Shown one piece after another: positions 25,301-37,649 of a stretch of 64,000 nt of DNA. Numbering within the stretch: position 1 is the first letter of the stretch; every line of letters begins with the position of its first letter. The translations under genes were made by a program, and so were the position numbers. A model generated the notes under the pieces. That model did not search any database, was not told the origin of the DNA, and saw only the letters and a list, made by a program, of their open reading frames with translations. This stretch comes from Sternotherus odoratus. Lineage: Eukaryota; Chordata; Testudines; Kinosternidae. The stretch covers positions 14,390,285-14,454,284 of the forward strand of contig JAVMKO010000021.1 of assembly GCA_032164245.1 (NCBI GenBank), given 5' to 3'.

Positions 25301-28300
25301 GGCCCATGGGCCAAATACCCACCACCCCAGCAGCTGCTCTCAGATGCCACCTTGCGCTTCCCTAACCTGTTGGCACATTCCCTAGTGAGGACAGCCAATC
25401 TCCCCATCAGTGTTTGCAGTTCTAATAGCAGAGTGTGAAACCCACCCACAGATCAGCATCCCACCCTACCTGTCAGCTTTCTAGGTAACTAAGATCCCAC
25501 AACAGCCTAAATTCTCATCCTGAGGCTTCTCTAGAAGCCCTTCTTTCACTCCCTCTTTTTTTTTTTTAACCTCCTCCCCCCTTCCTGAGGCACCTGACTC
25601 AGCCCTCTTTATAACCTGGCTGGCTTAATGGGTGCACCTGCCAACATGACTCATCACTAATTACCCTGACCTTTAATGCAGCATTGTAGCACCCAAGCCT
25701 AAAGTGCTCTAGTTGAAGAGCCCTGTATTCTTCTCCAGGGCCTGCTGCTTGTTATACACCAGGAGGAGAGGGGAGGTTCTGTAGCCTGCAACGTACAAGA
25801 AGTCAGACTAGACAATCGTGATGGTCCCTTCACCTTCATCAAAGGCTGAGTGACAGGGTCTGCAGTGCTAAACCTTGTTCCAGGGGACTAGAGCAGAAAA
25901 GACTAGGTCAGAGGAAAAGGCTGCTGTATGCTACCCAGCCTAGCTAGCTTGGTGCAGAAACTCTTCTTAGCTAGCCACAAATATACTTTATAGTTATTTA
26001 TTTAGGAGGTGTCTGCAATCTTACAGACCCTCACCAGACAGACACCAAAGAAATTCTACAGTAACCAGGACAACAATGACTGGATTGATTTTTGTTTAGA
26101 TGTATATTAGCAGGAATTCAGCCACCACATTTTCCTACATGGCAGGGTAATACCTTACTACAGGATAGTCTGCCCTATGTCTTTTTGGGGGTACATGGAG
26201 GTCTTCTATGGGGTATATCAACTCATCTAGATATTTGCCTAGTTTTACAACAGGCTACATAACTAGTAAAGTCAGTACAAACTAAAATATCATACAGACA
26301 ATAACTTTATACTGTGCTATATATTATGCTCTGAAATGTAAGTACTGTACAGTATTTATATTCCAATTGATTTATTTTCTAATTACATGGTAACAATGAG
26401 AAAATAGGCAATTTTCCAGTAATAGTGTGCTGTGACGCCTTTGTATTTTTATGTCTGATTTTGAAAGCAAGTAGTTTTTTTTAAGTGAGGTGTAACTTTG
26501 GGGGTATGAATGACAAATCAGATTCCTGAAAGGCAAACAGTTGTCTGGAAAAGTTGAGAGCCCTGTTTTAGGTCATGGTACTTCTAAGTACTTTCTCAAT
26601 ACACTGAATTACAAATCTATCTTTACTAGTCTTGACAAACTAAACTGAGCCTGTTATGCTTATTAAAATTTTAATAAATTTGCCAAAAACTTGTTTTTGT
26701 TGGCAAGTGTACTCTGTCTCCATATTGAACAAATCAGATAGAAACTTTGCTATTTGTCTAGTTTGCTGAGTGCCTACCTGATGTTTTAATTTCCCCACAC
26801 TTCTGTAACCATTTCTGTAATTTAGGACATTTTGTCCTTTTGCCAGGAGAAGTAAAACTCCAGTAGCTACTAACTGTTGAGTGATTTAGGCTATGGGTAA
26901 ATTACAGCTGATGTCAGCAAAATGTGTGTAGCTCAGGGGTGTGAATATTTCACCCCACTGAGCGACATGTAATGAAATAATGTAAAAATAATATAAAACT
27001 GGGGGGGAAACCTTTCAAAATGACATTTTCATTTTTTACCTAAACTAAGTTTTTGGAAACTTTTTTTCCAGGAAATTTCATCAGTTTATGATTTTGTGAA
27101 AAGTTTTGGTTTATTCAAATGGTACTTTGTAACAGAAACCTCTTTGGTTGGAAATGTTTTGGTCTGCTCTCGTGGGCAGAAAAGCCCCCCTTTTTACTGA
27201 TGGAGTTTTGTCTAGGCATAAGCTGAAACTGCTCTTAACTCCAGGCAGCTGTTGGAATGTTCCCAGCTGTTTTGGTACAAGAAGATCACTTTGTTTGCAT
27301 GTATCTACAGCCGGGTATTGGCATGTTATTGTGGTCACTTGCAAGCTAACTGTATAGCTCCCTAAGGCAGAAAACCCCAAGTGCATATTGGTTGCAATAG
27401 ACAGCCTACAGTCTCTAGGTCATCTAATCATGTGGGTTTCTGTGTGACAGACTGGTCACCAGCTGCTTATCAATTGTTATTAGTATTAGTGGGAGGGAGG
27501 AGGTTAAAACAAAGACTGAGCCTAGGAAAAAGATTGGAAGTGAGCAGGGATTCTGCATTAGGGAGGGGATTGTATGGCAGTGTGGAGGAGAGGAATAATT
27601 CAATGGCAGCAAAGGAGAGAGAACATTCTTCATCTGGGAGGGGAAATGCTTTTTCTAGCTCAATTGCTCACTTGTTCGATTCACATCAGTCCCTGAGTTT
27701 GTGCTCATCAGAAGACCTACCCTCTAAAGCCATGTGTCATCCACACCTGCACTGCCCTCTCCCCATTCTAGCCTGGTACTGTTTGCTTGCTTCTGTTTTC
27801 ATGCACAATGTCACTTGTTCCAATAATGTTGATCTCCAAGTTTCAATCTTCCAGGTAGAAGAACTTGGATAGAAGTGGAACTATTCAGATTTCATGCTTT
27901 TAAATAGCACATGCTGTAGTCAATGAATTTCAAAGACACGCTAAACCCAAATTACTGCTATCCATGGATCTTGAGAAGCTTTTATAAATGGCTGCATTAC
28001 AGTGTAGTACAAAGCAGTGATTTCCATAATGCTTGTCTAATGTATAGAGCATTTTACATAGAGCAGACCCTGTTTCATCTTGAAATGCTTTTTAATTAAT
28101 TCAATTCATTAATACTGCTTGTCATGGCTAAACTCTTGAGACTTAACAAAAACTTTACTTCAGCAGTTGTCAACACATTTCATTAAAACATATGTTTTTG
28201 AATGCTTTCTGATAACAGAGCTATTCTTCATATGCAGAGTGCACTACTTAGATGTATTAAATTGAGAAGGGGAGTCCCTGTAAAATCTCTATTATATATT

Positions 28301-28744
28301 GACAAAGCTACATTTAGAGATTACAGCTGGGTGAGCCAGGCCAGGGAACACTCACTCACAGCCCTTTAATGAACCAAATCCAAGCCTCTGAGTGGGTTTG
28401 ATAGGGGATGCCCCTTTCCCCAACCCTCTTGCCTTGGGCTCCTCCAGGCTCCCTCCTTCTCTGCATCTCACACACAGTCAGCTGGAGAGAGCTCTTTCCC
28501 ATGGTAGACACTTGGGCCTGTGCTTTGGGTGCCTCCTGGGTGACAACTCTCTGTTTAGCAGAGGGGTTTTTGTTTCCTTTGCAGACAAAGGCAAGGCAAA
28601 AACCTTTAAACTTCCTCTTGCTATTGGGGGTCGGTCTCAAAAGGAGTCTCAGATCACCAGTCAACCTCCAGGTCTATGGCAGTGGTCTGAGTGGTAGAGG
28701 AGCTTACTTGCCGGTGCTCCATGGCAGCCGGAGAAAGGCCAGTA
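22391..28744. other. long mostly unique AT-rich stretch
   Basis: No gene recognised. It holds a C run (22593-22603), a block at 23040-23290 with three TAATTA words, a (CTC)n tract near 24326-24340 and a T run near 25556-25569. A very weak tRNA-like SINE head is possible near 24705-24790. Confidence 0.5.
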
Positions 28745-28749
28745 ATGCC

Positions 28750-29312
28750 CCCTGTCATGTACACTGAGCAAACCAGACAGTCCTGACATAAAAGAAGAAA
28801 TGGACACAAATCAGACATCAGGAATGGTAACATACAAAAGACAGCAGGAGAACACTTCAATCTTCCTGGACATTCAATAACAGATTTAAAAGTAGCCCTT
28901 CAACAAAAAAAACCTTCAAAAACAGACTTCAAAGAGACACTGCAGAGCTATAATTCATTTGCAAACGTAACACCATTCATTTGGGCTAGACTAGGGACTG
29001 GTAGGGGCTGTCTCAAGCAATTTTCCCTCTCTTGGTATGGACACCACCTCATCAACTATTGGAAGTGGACCACATCCACCCTGACTGAATTGGCCCTGTC
29101 AACACTGGTTCTCCACTTGTGAAGTAACTCCCTCTCTTCATGTGATAGTATATCTATTTATGCCTGTATCTGTAATTTTCACTCCATGCATCTGAAGAAG
29201 TGGGCTTTTTACTCCCAAAAGCTTATGCCCAAATAAATCTGTTAGTCTTTAAGGTGCTACCAAACTCCTTGTTGTTTTTGTGGATATAGACTAACATGGC
29301 TACCCCCTGACA
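28750..29312 (+). mobile_element. Penelope-like retroelement, 3' part with terminal tail
   Basis: The plus-strand translation from 28802 reads GHKSDIRNGN and then GEHFNLPGHSITDLKVALQ, typical of the region at the end of the Penelope GIY-YIG endonuclease domain. It is followed by a 3' UTR and by the tail AAAGCTTATGCCC, AATAAATCTGTTAGTC, AAGGTGCTACCA and GACTAACATGGCTAC. This tail is shared with other Penelope-like copies in the window. The frame breaks soon after 28960 and the reverse-transcriptase part is absent, so the copy is dead. The tail includes a hammerhead-like motif, annotated separately. Confidence 0.75.
29188..29228 (+). ncRNA. degenerate hammerhead-ribozyme-like motif in Penelope tail
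   Basis: Reading 5' to 3': GCAT (29188-29191), CTGAAGA (29192-29198, an exact CUGANGA core), a stem-II segment with TGGG facing CCC, then AAAA (29217-29220) where GAAA is expected, GCTT, and ATGC (29225-29228), which pairs with the first GCAT as stem I. A hammerhead needs the G of the GAAA box, so this copy is predicted to be inactive or weak. Hammerhead motifs are known from Penelope-like elements; the assignment here is by eye. Confidence 0.45.
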
Positions 29313-32300
29313 CTTGCTCGGGAGGGTTCTTTGGTTGTCACAGTGAATGCCTGGGCCTCAGCCTGAGTGTAACAGGCCCTGTCAGCTGGGTACTGAAATT
29401 CCCATCCCCCTAACCTCCTAAAACACCCTGCCTTTGCACATGTGGTTTGTAACCTCACCTCTCCTCCCTCATCAGCATTTCCTTCTTTCTGTCCTCGTAA
29501 GTCTAATCGCTTCACTTCCACCAATAGCTCTTAACCTGCTTATAGGCAAATATAACAAATACCCGAGAGCATCATGGGACAAACGTACTAAGGCTACAGA
29601 AGTGTCGTCCCAGGGCTCCCATCCCATTGTCACCTCTTGCTCATGAAATGAACACTGCTGCTTTGTTGGCAACACCATTAGCTGCAGTGCTGGGGCCTCA
29701 TGTCTTACTCATTCCACCCAGGGATTTAACCTTTCCGTCACCAGTTGGTATAACGGGGCCACACAGCTAATGTTCTGCTGCCTGCTTCGAGGGTAATATT
29801 TTCTCTTTGAACTTTGCCCCCGAACACCTGTGAGTGTCAAGTCACAAATGCAGGACATGCTAGGCTGATCTGATACAGCTTAGCCAATCCCACGAAGAAT
29901 ACACAAATCGAACACGTTTGGAACAAATTATGAAGAAAGGCTCTTGCAATTTCCCTAGCTGAGCCCCAGCTGGGGCGCTGTGATCTGGAACACGCTGTCG
30001 TTGCCGACTGTGTTTGGACTGACCCAGGGATGACTTCATCGCTCAGACAGGAGGAGCGTTCTCCACAAAGATCACACAAACACAAGGCAGCCTGCTGGCT
30101 CTCAAGCCTCCTTTTCATCCCAGAACACAAGGCTCTTCATCTTACAGCTGTGTGCTGTGCAATCCAACACATCTGGTTCACTGGCAATGAGAAGGGAGGA
30201 GCTTCTTTTTCAACGTTGCCAAAAGTCTCCTTCCTCTTGTGACAAATGACACTAAAATCACTTGGCCTGAATAGGGTGACAGGCATCTGTGTCCAAAACA
30301 GATTGAACACCTGAACAGTAGGTTACTTTCTGCTCTGCGTGTCATTAAGCAGTGTACAATACTGACTGCAGAACCATGAATGTCTCGCTACCCTACAAAG
30401 AGAACAGGGAAACCTGATCCTGCTGAACAGTGTGAAAACCCTGGATTACAGAACAGATCCTCTTGAAATAGACTACAGGAGTCTGTGAAAAACACCAAAA
30501 CCCCACGGGGTCTCTCCCTCTCTCCTGCCCTACCTCTACCGGACTGTATTCTGCACTGAGAAAATATGTGAAGGAAACCAAATTGGAAAGCTGACTGTGT
30601 ATGACTGTGGGAACTGGAAAAAATATGTTTATCATAAGGGGTAGGAAGGAAAAGTTTCAGTTGTATAGCTACAAACTGAAGAGTTTTTGAAGGCAAAAGG
30701 CAGTCCCAGGAGAGATGTGTTGAGACTAAAAAATAATGTAAAATATTAAAAACATTTTGTCATAACATTTCCAATGAATATTTAGCACCTCCTGCTTATA
30801 TCCCGGGCCATGCTGTCAGTCTGTATTTTATGTCCCCTTTCCGTCTTACTGGATATGGGGATCTAATGTTTTTAAGGCAGTCTCCTGTGTGTGTTTGATA
30901 GAGTGGAATACTTTACAAATCAAAATGTTATTGGGGAATAAGCCCATGATCTCCAGCGTGACATTTCCTGGCTCTACTGCACACACATCTATTGTTCAAG
31001 ATTGAATTGGTCCCAAGAAGCATCAGAGCATGTGAAAACCGCTGTGAATTTTGCAAAGTGGCTTCAGGGCAGTAAAACACGTCAGAAGAATAAGGTGCAA
31101 AATCTGAAAGTCCAAATTTAGGAATCTCAGTCCATACTAAAAACTGAGTCAATGCCCCTGGATATAGCGTGCGCACTTTTATCCTCTGACACTGCTAATA
31201 TAGTTGAAAGCTACATGCACAACCAAGAAGCAAAATAAATCCAATTATTAAATATGTTTACATGCAATTAAAGTGTTCGTCTTTCACTTATTACCACATG
31301 TGATTCACAAGATTGTGATTTCATTAGCAGATTTGTTTTTTGCATTTCACTCTTATTTAATAAGTGTTTTTTCACTTCCATTACAACGTGCCTTCTATTT
31401 AGTGCTCAGGAAATTAATGTCTTTTGAAAGTCTAATACATGCTACTGGAGCTAGCTCAGTTGAAAATACTCAGATTCAACTTTGCGCAGCACATTTTTCC
31501 ACATATATTAGAAAATAAAATCTGTTAGGGAAAGACCCTTGTATCCAGGACTCAGAAAGAACAACAGAGATTTTGCATGAATGTTTTTAAAATTCTGTGA
31601 TTCACAATTATTAATCCACATTTTTATATTAATTCTAATGCAGCATCCAGTAAACTGATCAGTATATTTCATACAGGTGCTTAGTGAGAATACTTTGGTC
31701 CATATGTTTCTCAGGGCTAGTAATTGGTCCTTAGCACACAGGCTAGAGGGCAAGCATGCTGTTGTTCCAAATGCTAACTACCTTTGTTACAAACTGTTAT
31801 TACTTGACACTATAGAAAACAGTGGTATCATTTTTTGACAAATGATTATTGCTTGTTTTGTTCTTCAAAGCTGCATTGCACTGAAAAGTAAAACGGCAGA
31901 CTGGGGCAAAGTGAATTAATTATATATTTACAATGTTAATTATATATTTAAAACAATCTTTAAAGAGAAAAAAAATTAAATTCAGCAAACAAGATATATT
32001 TTTCTGAAAATACTTTGAGCAAATCCATCCCTCCAGTCTGAGCCCAATTCACCTGTCTAAGGCATGCGTGGAAGAGTCACAAACTAAACCAAAAACTAAG
32101 AAAACAAAATCCTTATTTGAAACTCCCCAAAATGAACTCAAGTTTCCATGTTTACTGAGATGAATTCCTCAAGGACATGGTTCAAAGAATTATCCTGAAA
32201 AAGTGGATATGAATTATAGACAGAAATATATGCAAGAGGAAAAAAGAATATTATATGTGTAAATAAACACAAGGAATAGTAAAAATAAAAACCAGTAATA

Positions 32301-34309
32301 GGAACCTATTTTTGAATTTTGTAGTCATAGGACATACAGCCTAATGCAAAGTTATATGTTGCAGTTACTTAATATCTCTCTCTTCAAAGGATTGCTAATA
32401 AGTCAATGACTGAATATCTAAAGGGAAAAAATATTTCTCTTTATAGTTTTAGATAATTGTCCCTGAAAAAAATAACAAACCTTTAATTACAACTCACATG
32501 AAGAAAGCTTGATTTGTGCTCTGTGCCCAAATGCTGAGGAGTCGGATGTAAAATATTTGTAATATTTAGGGAACCCTGAGTTTTACATAAAAGTAAACAG
32601 CATTGCCTGAAGGCACAATTTCCAGCAACACAATAAAATGTGCAGTGAATTTATGGCGGCCATCCATTAGCTCTTACCAAGGCAACGTCGCCCATATCTG
32701 TCGTCCATCATTATAATAGAGGGTTAATGCACCGAATTTACATAAAAAAGTCATATTGTCTGCATGAATTATTTACACTCTCAGCTGTTTTTACAGCTTG
32801 GTTTCAAGCTGGATTCTGGGAGAGATTCTGCCAGTAAATTACTCTGTAGAGACCTGGCTATAACTACAAACAGAGCTAGCAATGAAAAGAAAATGGGAAT
32901 GCACAAGTCAGTAGTTGGAATGGGAGCACAGACTGTGCCTCTTCTTTCATGTGCACAAGAGGACTAGGCGGAGGAGGCGTGTGCAGCCAGAATCCTCTCC
33001 CAAGAAGTTCTGCACATGCTGCTTTGTGTTAGTACCTTCCTTTCTTGCAGTTGAAACCAGCAGTGTAATTTTGTTGTAGGGATTGTTATTTTCCAGGCAT
33101 AAATGCCAGAGAGCTGCATAGTCATTCATTGTAGACGGACTGAGGAAAAACTGACCAAAAAATGATGTTGCTTTGCACCCTAAGACAACACCAATCCCCA
33201 ACCCACACACTCAACCCAACTCACAATCCACAGGAGAATGGGTTTATTACATTTCAATCATGGTTGTGGAAAAGGGCCAGCACCAGCTATGTACCACACA
33301 GATCCTATATGGCTTAGGTTGGGACAAATTCTCCACTGGCATAAAGGGACACAGCTCCACTCATGTCACGGGAGTTGTCCACAAATGGCTCAGGTTTTAC
33401 AGGTGGGCTGATGAACTTGGACCAGGATATACCAGGTCTGGGGCCACTGAACTGACATTCCCACTGACTGCCCCAGCATAAGCCATTGTTGCCTTCATTT
33501 CAGAGGGAACTTTGCATACACAGCAGCTGCAAGGAAAGGACAGAGGACTCAGGCTACTTAAACTTTGTAAAGCACTTGAAAGATACAGCACACCTCATGG
33601 GAAAGCACTACAGCATTTGTTAGGGAAGAAACTATTAGTGTCCGACAGAAATTTAGTAGAGCTCTACAGAAAATATCCTATAAAGTTACAGAATTAAATA
33701 AAAAAGGATCATTTCTCTAAGTTTTGTCCACGATCCTGTAGAATTCTCTAGTCCGTGCTATAGGATAGTTTAAAAAAACCCTAGAAATGGGATCTGCTAC
33801 TGTGCATTTCTATAGGGCTTGTCTCGCTGGATGCAATAAAGTGTTAGCACCATTCTCCTCACTCACCACGCTGGGCACCGCTCTGTGCATACTCCTGCTC
33901 CCTTAAATGGAAAATGTCCCTCTCTGGGAGGAGCAAAGACATTTTCTAAAGCACCTCAGAAACTCCTTTATTGCTTTAAAAATAAGGAATTTGTTGATTT
34001 CTTTTTAAAAAGGGAATTAAATGACACCCCCTTTCCCCTAGTAGTGCTGGAGACATTTTCCTCGCGATGGTCACTGACCTGCAAGCTCTTGCCTTCGCTG
34101 CCCCCCAGACAGAGTGACAGAGCCGCAGTCTATTATTTATTTGATTGCTGCTCAAGGTGACATGTCTTTTCTGCCCAGAGGGGTTAGACAGCAGCCTGCA
34201 TTGTTGAGTGGAGTGGGTGCAGGGATTCCCGGAGACTCTGCATGCTGGGAGGGGAATGGAGCGGGGTCTCATCTTCACAGTGTAAAGAGACTGCCCGAAT
34301 GTTGTTGCA
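29313..34309. other. mostly unique AT-rich stretch
   Basis: No exon or clear repeat is recognised. The stretch from 30700 to 32800 is strongly AT-rich, with many TAAT and ATTTA words. An unusual CpG-bearing island within it, 32641-32760, contains ATGGCGGCC and AAGGCAACG words and is listed as a possible regulatory element. Confidence 0.5.
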
Positions 34310-34510
34310 GAATCATAGGGGTGAGATCTGGACGGAACCTCCCAGGCCATCAGATCCAGCTGCCTGCCTGTGCCCTCCCTAGGTGAGGGATCTAGTCTCT
34401 CTGTGGACATACCCAATCCTGGGACCTCCTGTCCCCTCCTTCTCTTGGCTGAAAGGGTCTTACCACTAGGAAGAGTTTCTTTCTGTCTAATCTGAGGGCA
34501 CCTCTTTAGC
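34310..34510 (-). mobile_element. CR1 LINE 3' end, antisense
   Basis: Read antisense, the element ends in CCCTATGATTCT at 34310. Further in, the forward sequence has CCACTAGGAAGAGTTTCTTT followed by CTGTCTAATCTGAGG, matching the CR1 landmark CC.TAGGAAG.TTTTCCTAATGTC. It probably continues, after interruption, into the CR1 remnant at 34980-35165. Confidence 0.7.
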
Positions 34511-34577
34511 ATTGTGGCACCTTGTCACCCAGCCTTGAATACTGATCTCCTTCCTGGGGGTCACTCCTTGAGCCTAA

Positions 34578-34672
34578 GTGACAAAGAGTCCTGTGGCACC
34601 TTAAAGACTGACTAAAGTATTGAAGCATAAGCTTTCGTGGGCTAATACCCACTTCCTCGGATGCAAGCCTGT
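34578..34672 (-). mobile_element. Penelope-like terminal tail, antisense
   Basis: The reverse complement reads GCATCCGAGGAAGTGGG, then CCCACGAAAGCTTATGC, then GTCAGTCTTTAAGGTGCC and ACAGGACTCTTTGTCACT. This is the same tail type as at 29188-29290 but a better-preserved copy. It lies between two antisense CR1 pieces and probably split one older CR1. Confidence 0.75.
34625..34664 (-). ncRNA. near-consensus minimal hammerhead-like motif
   Basis: On the minus strand the order is GCAT, CCGAGGA, AGTGGG-TATTAG-CCCAC, GAAA, GCTT, ATGC. GCAT pairs with ATGC (stem I, 4 bp). GTGGG pairs perfectly with CCCAC (stem II). The GAAA box is intact. The core CUGANGA has one change (second base C instead of U). 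Stem III is reduced to the palindrome AGCT formed by the last A of GAAA plus GCT, which could pair between two molecules. The predicted cut site is after GCTT. The core change is likely to reduce activity. Confidence 0.5.
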
Positions 34673-34844
34673 GGCTAGAGCTATTGCTATCATCCTGTTC
34701 AGCACACCAACTGCCCACTGGAAACACAGGGATCCACAGTGTGCCTCTTACCAGAGCCAAGAGAGCACCAGGCTTCCCTGAGCTGGTGGGGAGTATAGGG
34801 GAGGAGAAGCCTCCACATGTACCCCAGTGGAACTTGTCCTTGTG

Positions 34845-34864
34845 TGTGTGTGTGTGGGGGGAGA
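34845..34864. repeat. short (TG)n tract
   Basis: About eight TG units followed by a G run. Confidence 0.85.
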
Positions 34865-34979
34865 CAGTACACTGCCCCCTTCAAAGGATGCAGCAGTGGC
34901 TCATTCCAGTTACACCCCAGGAAGCATTGTGCCCCAATGTGGCCAGTGGCTTTATAGCCACAATATGGCGTTTGCTTTT

Positions 34980-35165
34980 ACACCCTTCAAATATTTGGAA
35001 GCCATTCGCATACTCTCCCCTGCAGGGTTTGTTGCCATTTTGGTGAGCATAATGTATTTAGCACACCTAGTCTCTTGTCTGAATCCCCTTCTGTTTGTCA
35101 ACACCTTCCTGGTACTGAGGTGCCTGGAACTGAAGGCAGTATTCAAGGTGCAGTGTCCCAGTTAC
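34980..35165 (-). mobile_element. CR1 LINE ORF2 C-terminal remnant, antisense
   Basis: The minus-strand translation contains LHLEYCLQFQAPQYQEGVDK, the CR1 motif usually seen as HLEYCVQFWAPxxxxDVxxLE. Further along, CACCCTTCAAATATTTGGA is the antisense of the CR1 motif coding for VFKYLKG. It is consistent with one old minus-strand CR1 running 35165 to 34310. Confidence 0.75.
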
Positions 35166-36359
35166 ACTGACGATTGATCGCGCAGAGTAAGGGAGCTGGA
35201 CTGACCCCACTATGTGGTAGCACTTACACAGATTACAAACTTGCCTGTTAATCCACAGAACCAACCCACGGCCTGGCGGAGACAGTCTGCTGTGTTCTGG
35301 GGGAGAGCCGTTAGCTGCCCCAGTCGCTGTGGTAACTGTTGGAGATGGGAGGGTGAAGGAATGAAGCCCTCTCCCTTCCCCTCTTGTCTCAGATGCTGCT
35401 TGAAAACTGGGAATCATTTGTGTGAAAATCTTGGCAAAAATGTTTTCTTCTTGAAATATTTTAAAATTTTCCAACTGGTCCTATGGCTGGTGGAGCAATG
35501 GGAAGCTCCATACCCCAATTTACCAAGAACGTGCACAGGCTTTATGTGGCCATTTGCTCTGCTATCCCATAATAATCAAGTACCGTAGTTACTATGGCAA
35601 CTGATGTAAGTGATGTTAACAGAAATTCCTTGGTTAGCTCCACAGTGGTTTACACACTTTGAGTTCAGCTCCTGATGCTCCAGGTCTGGAATCCCTTTCA
35701 AAGCCCTGGCCATAGGGAGCAGAGTGAGCGACCTTGCAAAGTTAAACTACTTACCACCCTGAATGCCGGACGTCTCTGGCTCAGTGCAGCAGTGGAAATG
35801 CAGGGCTGCTGCTGGCGCAAGGGGGGATTTATAAACATTTGCGAGGGGCCAGCTGGGGGAGCAGACTGCTGAAAGAGGCTTAGCTTGTATTCTTTGAAAT
35901 TGTTCTTCAGTGCAAAGGTGCCATTTCTCCCCCTTGGGCAAGGAGCATCCCAGAGTGAGGGTTGGGGCTGCAGACGGAGGGAGAATAGGTATGGTCCCCG
36001 GTCTCTTGAAAGCCACGGGAAAGACCTCTGATAGTGTGGGGCTGTGCAGGGGGGTTTAATGTTCCATTTATAAATATTAGGCTCACTCTCCTAACACACA
36101 GGCTCAGGTGAAACAAAGCAGCACTGTCTTGGCCACACGGCTATATCATCAGACAAGCACTAAGGTTGGGCTAATGCCTTGTGAGCACCAGCCCCATGAA
36201 TTCCCCCTTCATACAACAGTGAATCCTTAGCTTCTCAAAGCGCCTTGTCGGCAGGGAGCTCGGAGATGGGCTCGGGGGCCAAGACAGGCCGTGAAATAGC
36301 ATCTTACAACAACAGCATGTCAAGTCACAACGTTATAAATCAGCATGGACCAGCGCAGG
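35166..36359. other. unannotated sequence
   Basis: No gene or repeat family recognised; composition is ordinary. Confidence 0.5.
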
Positions 36360-36620
36360 TGATTCTGCTCCCCCTTGATTATTTACACCCCTTACATAGT
36401 TGCAGACTTATGTCCCCTCCTTAGCTGCTGGCGAGCCAAGCTATACATATTTATCTCGCTTAATCTGTCCTCATAAATCACTCTCTCAAGTCAATCTCTC
36501 CACTCCCTAATTATTTGTGTTGCTCTTCTCTGAACTCCCTCCCATATGTCAGTCAATATCTTGCTGGTAATGAAGTGCTCTGCCCTGAGCACATATTCTG
36601 GGGCAGTTGCTCTGGAACTG
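36360..36620 (-). mobile_element. L3/CR1-type LINE, ORF2 3' portion, antisense
   Basis: The reverse complement contains GAGTTCAGAGAAGAGCAACA, then GGAGGGGACATAAGT. These match the CR1/L3 segment coding for ERVQRRAT... and RRGDMI. It is heavily diverged and lies in the same orientation as the reverse-transcriptase pieces at 37100-37900, so it is probably part of one ancient insertion. Confidence 0.65.
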
Positions 36621-36654
36621 TAAACAGTATATCTGTGCAAGTGAGATTGATTTT

Positions 36655-36905
36655 AAGACTGGAAAGGAAGGATGGTCTAGTGGTTAGGACACTAGTCTGA
36701 GACCTGGATTCGTGTCCCTGCTCTGAGGAAGACGTGCTGTGTGACTTTGTCAAGTCACTTATCCCCATTTTACAGCTAGGGAAAGGAGATACAGAGAGGC
36801 AAATAGCACTTCCCTACGTGACAGAGATGTTGTGAGGAATAACACATAAGAGCTTGTTTGGTGCGTTAGTATTATGGTAATGGGGGCCAGGTAAGGTGCT
36901 AAGCT
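36655..36905 (+). mobile_element. MIR/CORE-SINE
   Basis: The tRNA-like head GGATGGTCTAGTGGTTAGGA is followed by GACCTGGATTCGTGTCCC (B-box region), then TGTGACTTTGTCAAGTCACT, then CCCCATTTTACAGCTAGGGA, and a CORE region ending near GGGGGCCAGGTAA. This is the classic MIR layout. It lies within the span of the ancient minus-strand L3 remnant. Confidence 0.85.
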
Positions 36906-37649
36906 AGATGTAGACAGAAAGCACTAGTCCTCACCTAGACTGGTATTCGCCTTCTTGTCGTACGGACATGCCTATAAACAGGATCTGTTCGGAGAGAGTT
37001 CTTTGATGTGATGCCCATATGTAAGTAGCCAACACTGTGGTGGCCTGTTTGGTTGCCCATTACTGTACGTAAAGCTTTTTGGCATTACAGCTATCTATGC
37101 CCCTGCCTCCCATAGAATAGCTGCAGCGCAGATGGTTCCCTCCAGATGCATTATCTTGCATTTTTCCATGGGAAATCTTTCTTTTTATTTTCATCGTTTC
37201 TATCCTTTCTAGGTCCATTTGTATTTCGCAGAAATTTTCATCATCAGGAAATTTAATTAACGCGGCCCTTCCTCTTCGTGATCACAACAGAAAGCACACC
37301 CACGTGACATGGCAATGCTTGCCAGCACTCTTTTGTGTATGACCCTCTCAGTCCCCTGTAAGTGAATTCATGTAGCGAGAGATTTCATGAGACATTGTCT
37401 CAAGCAGTTTATAAAATACAAATGCTACTTTGTCCACCGATTTTGTAAATCTATAAAAAGAAATCAAGCTTCATTGGCTAGACTTTATTCTTGATAAACC
37501 CTTGGTACTGCTCACGGGCCTGCCATCCTCAAAGGTCTGTAACACTTCAGCGCTACTCACTGTCCATGGGTCCACCACTTTCTACACGTTAATGATCCCC
37601 CACACCCCAAAATATGTTTCATTATTTTACTAGGGGGAAAAGCTACATT
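36906..37649 (-). mobile_element. L3/CR1-type LINE reverse-transcriptase remnant, antisense
   Basis: Around 37440-37505 the reverse complement reads GGGTTTATCAAGAATAAAG, coding for GFIKNK, the start of the CR1/L3 segment GFxKNKSCQTNLI. Farther along in antisense, a stretch coding for LLETMSHEIS fits the FDTVSH motif that follows. The piece carries stops and is ancient. The outer limits, especially 36906-37120, are uncertain. Confidence 0.6.

Noticed and set aside
27381..27872. 163-codon plus-strand frame
   Set aside because: No recognisable domain, no splice context, and composition like the surrounding DNA.
28356..28697. Possible exon after TTTGTTTCCTTTGCAG
   Set aside because: The acceptor-like word is good, but the downstream frame has no homology and no donor is evident.
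34699..34884. Minus-strand His/Thr-rich frame at a TG tract
   Set aside because: Produced by the short (TG)n repeat.
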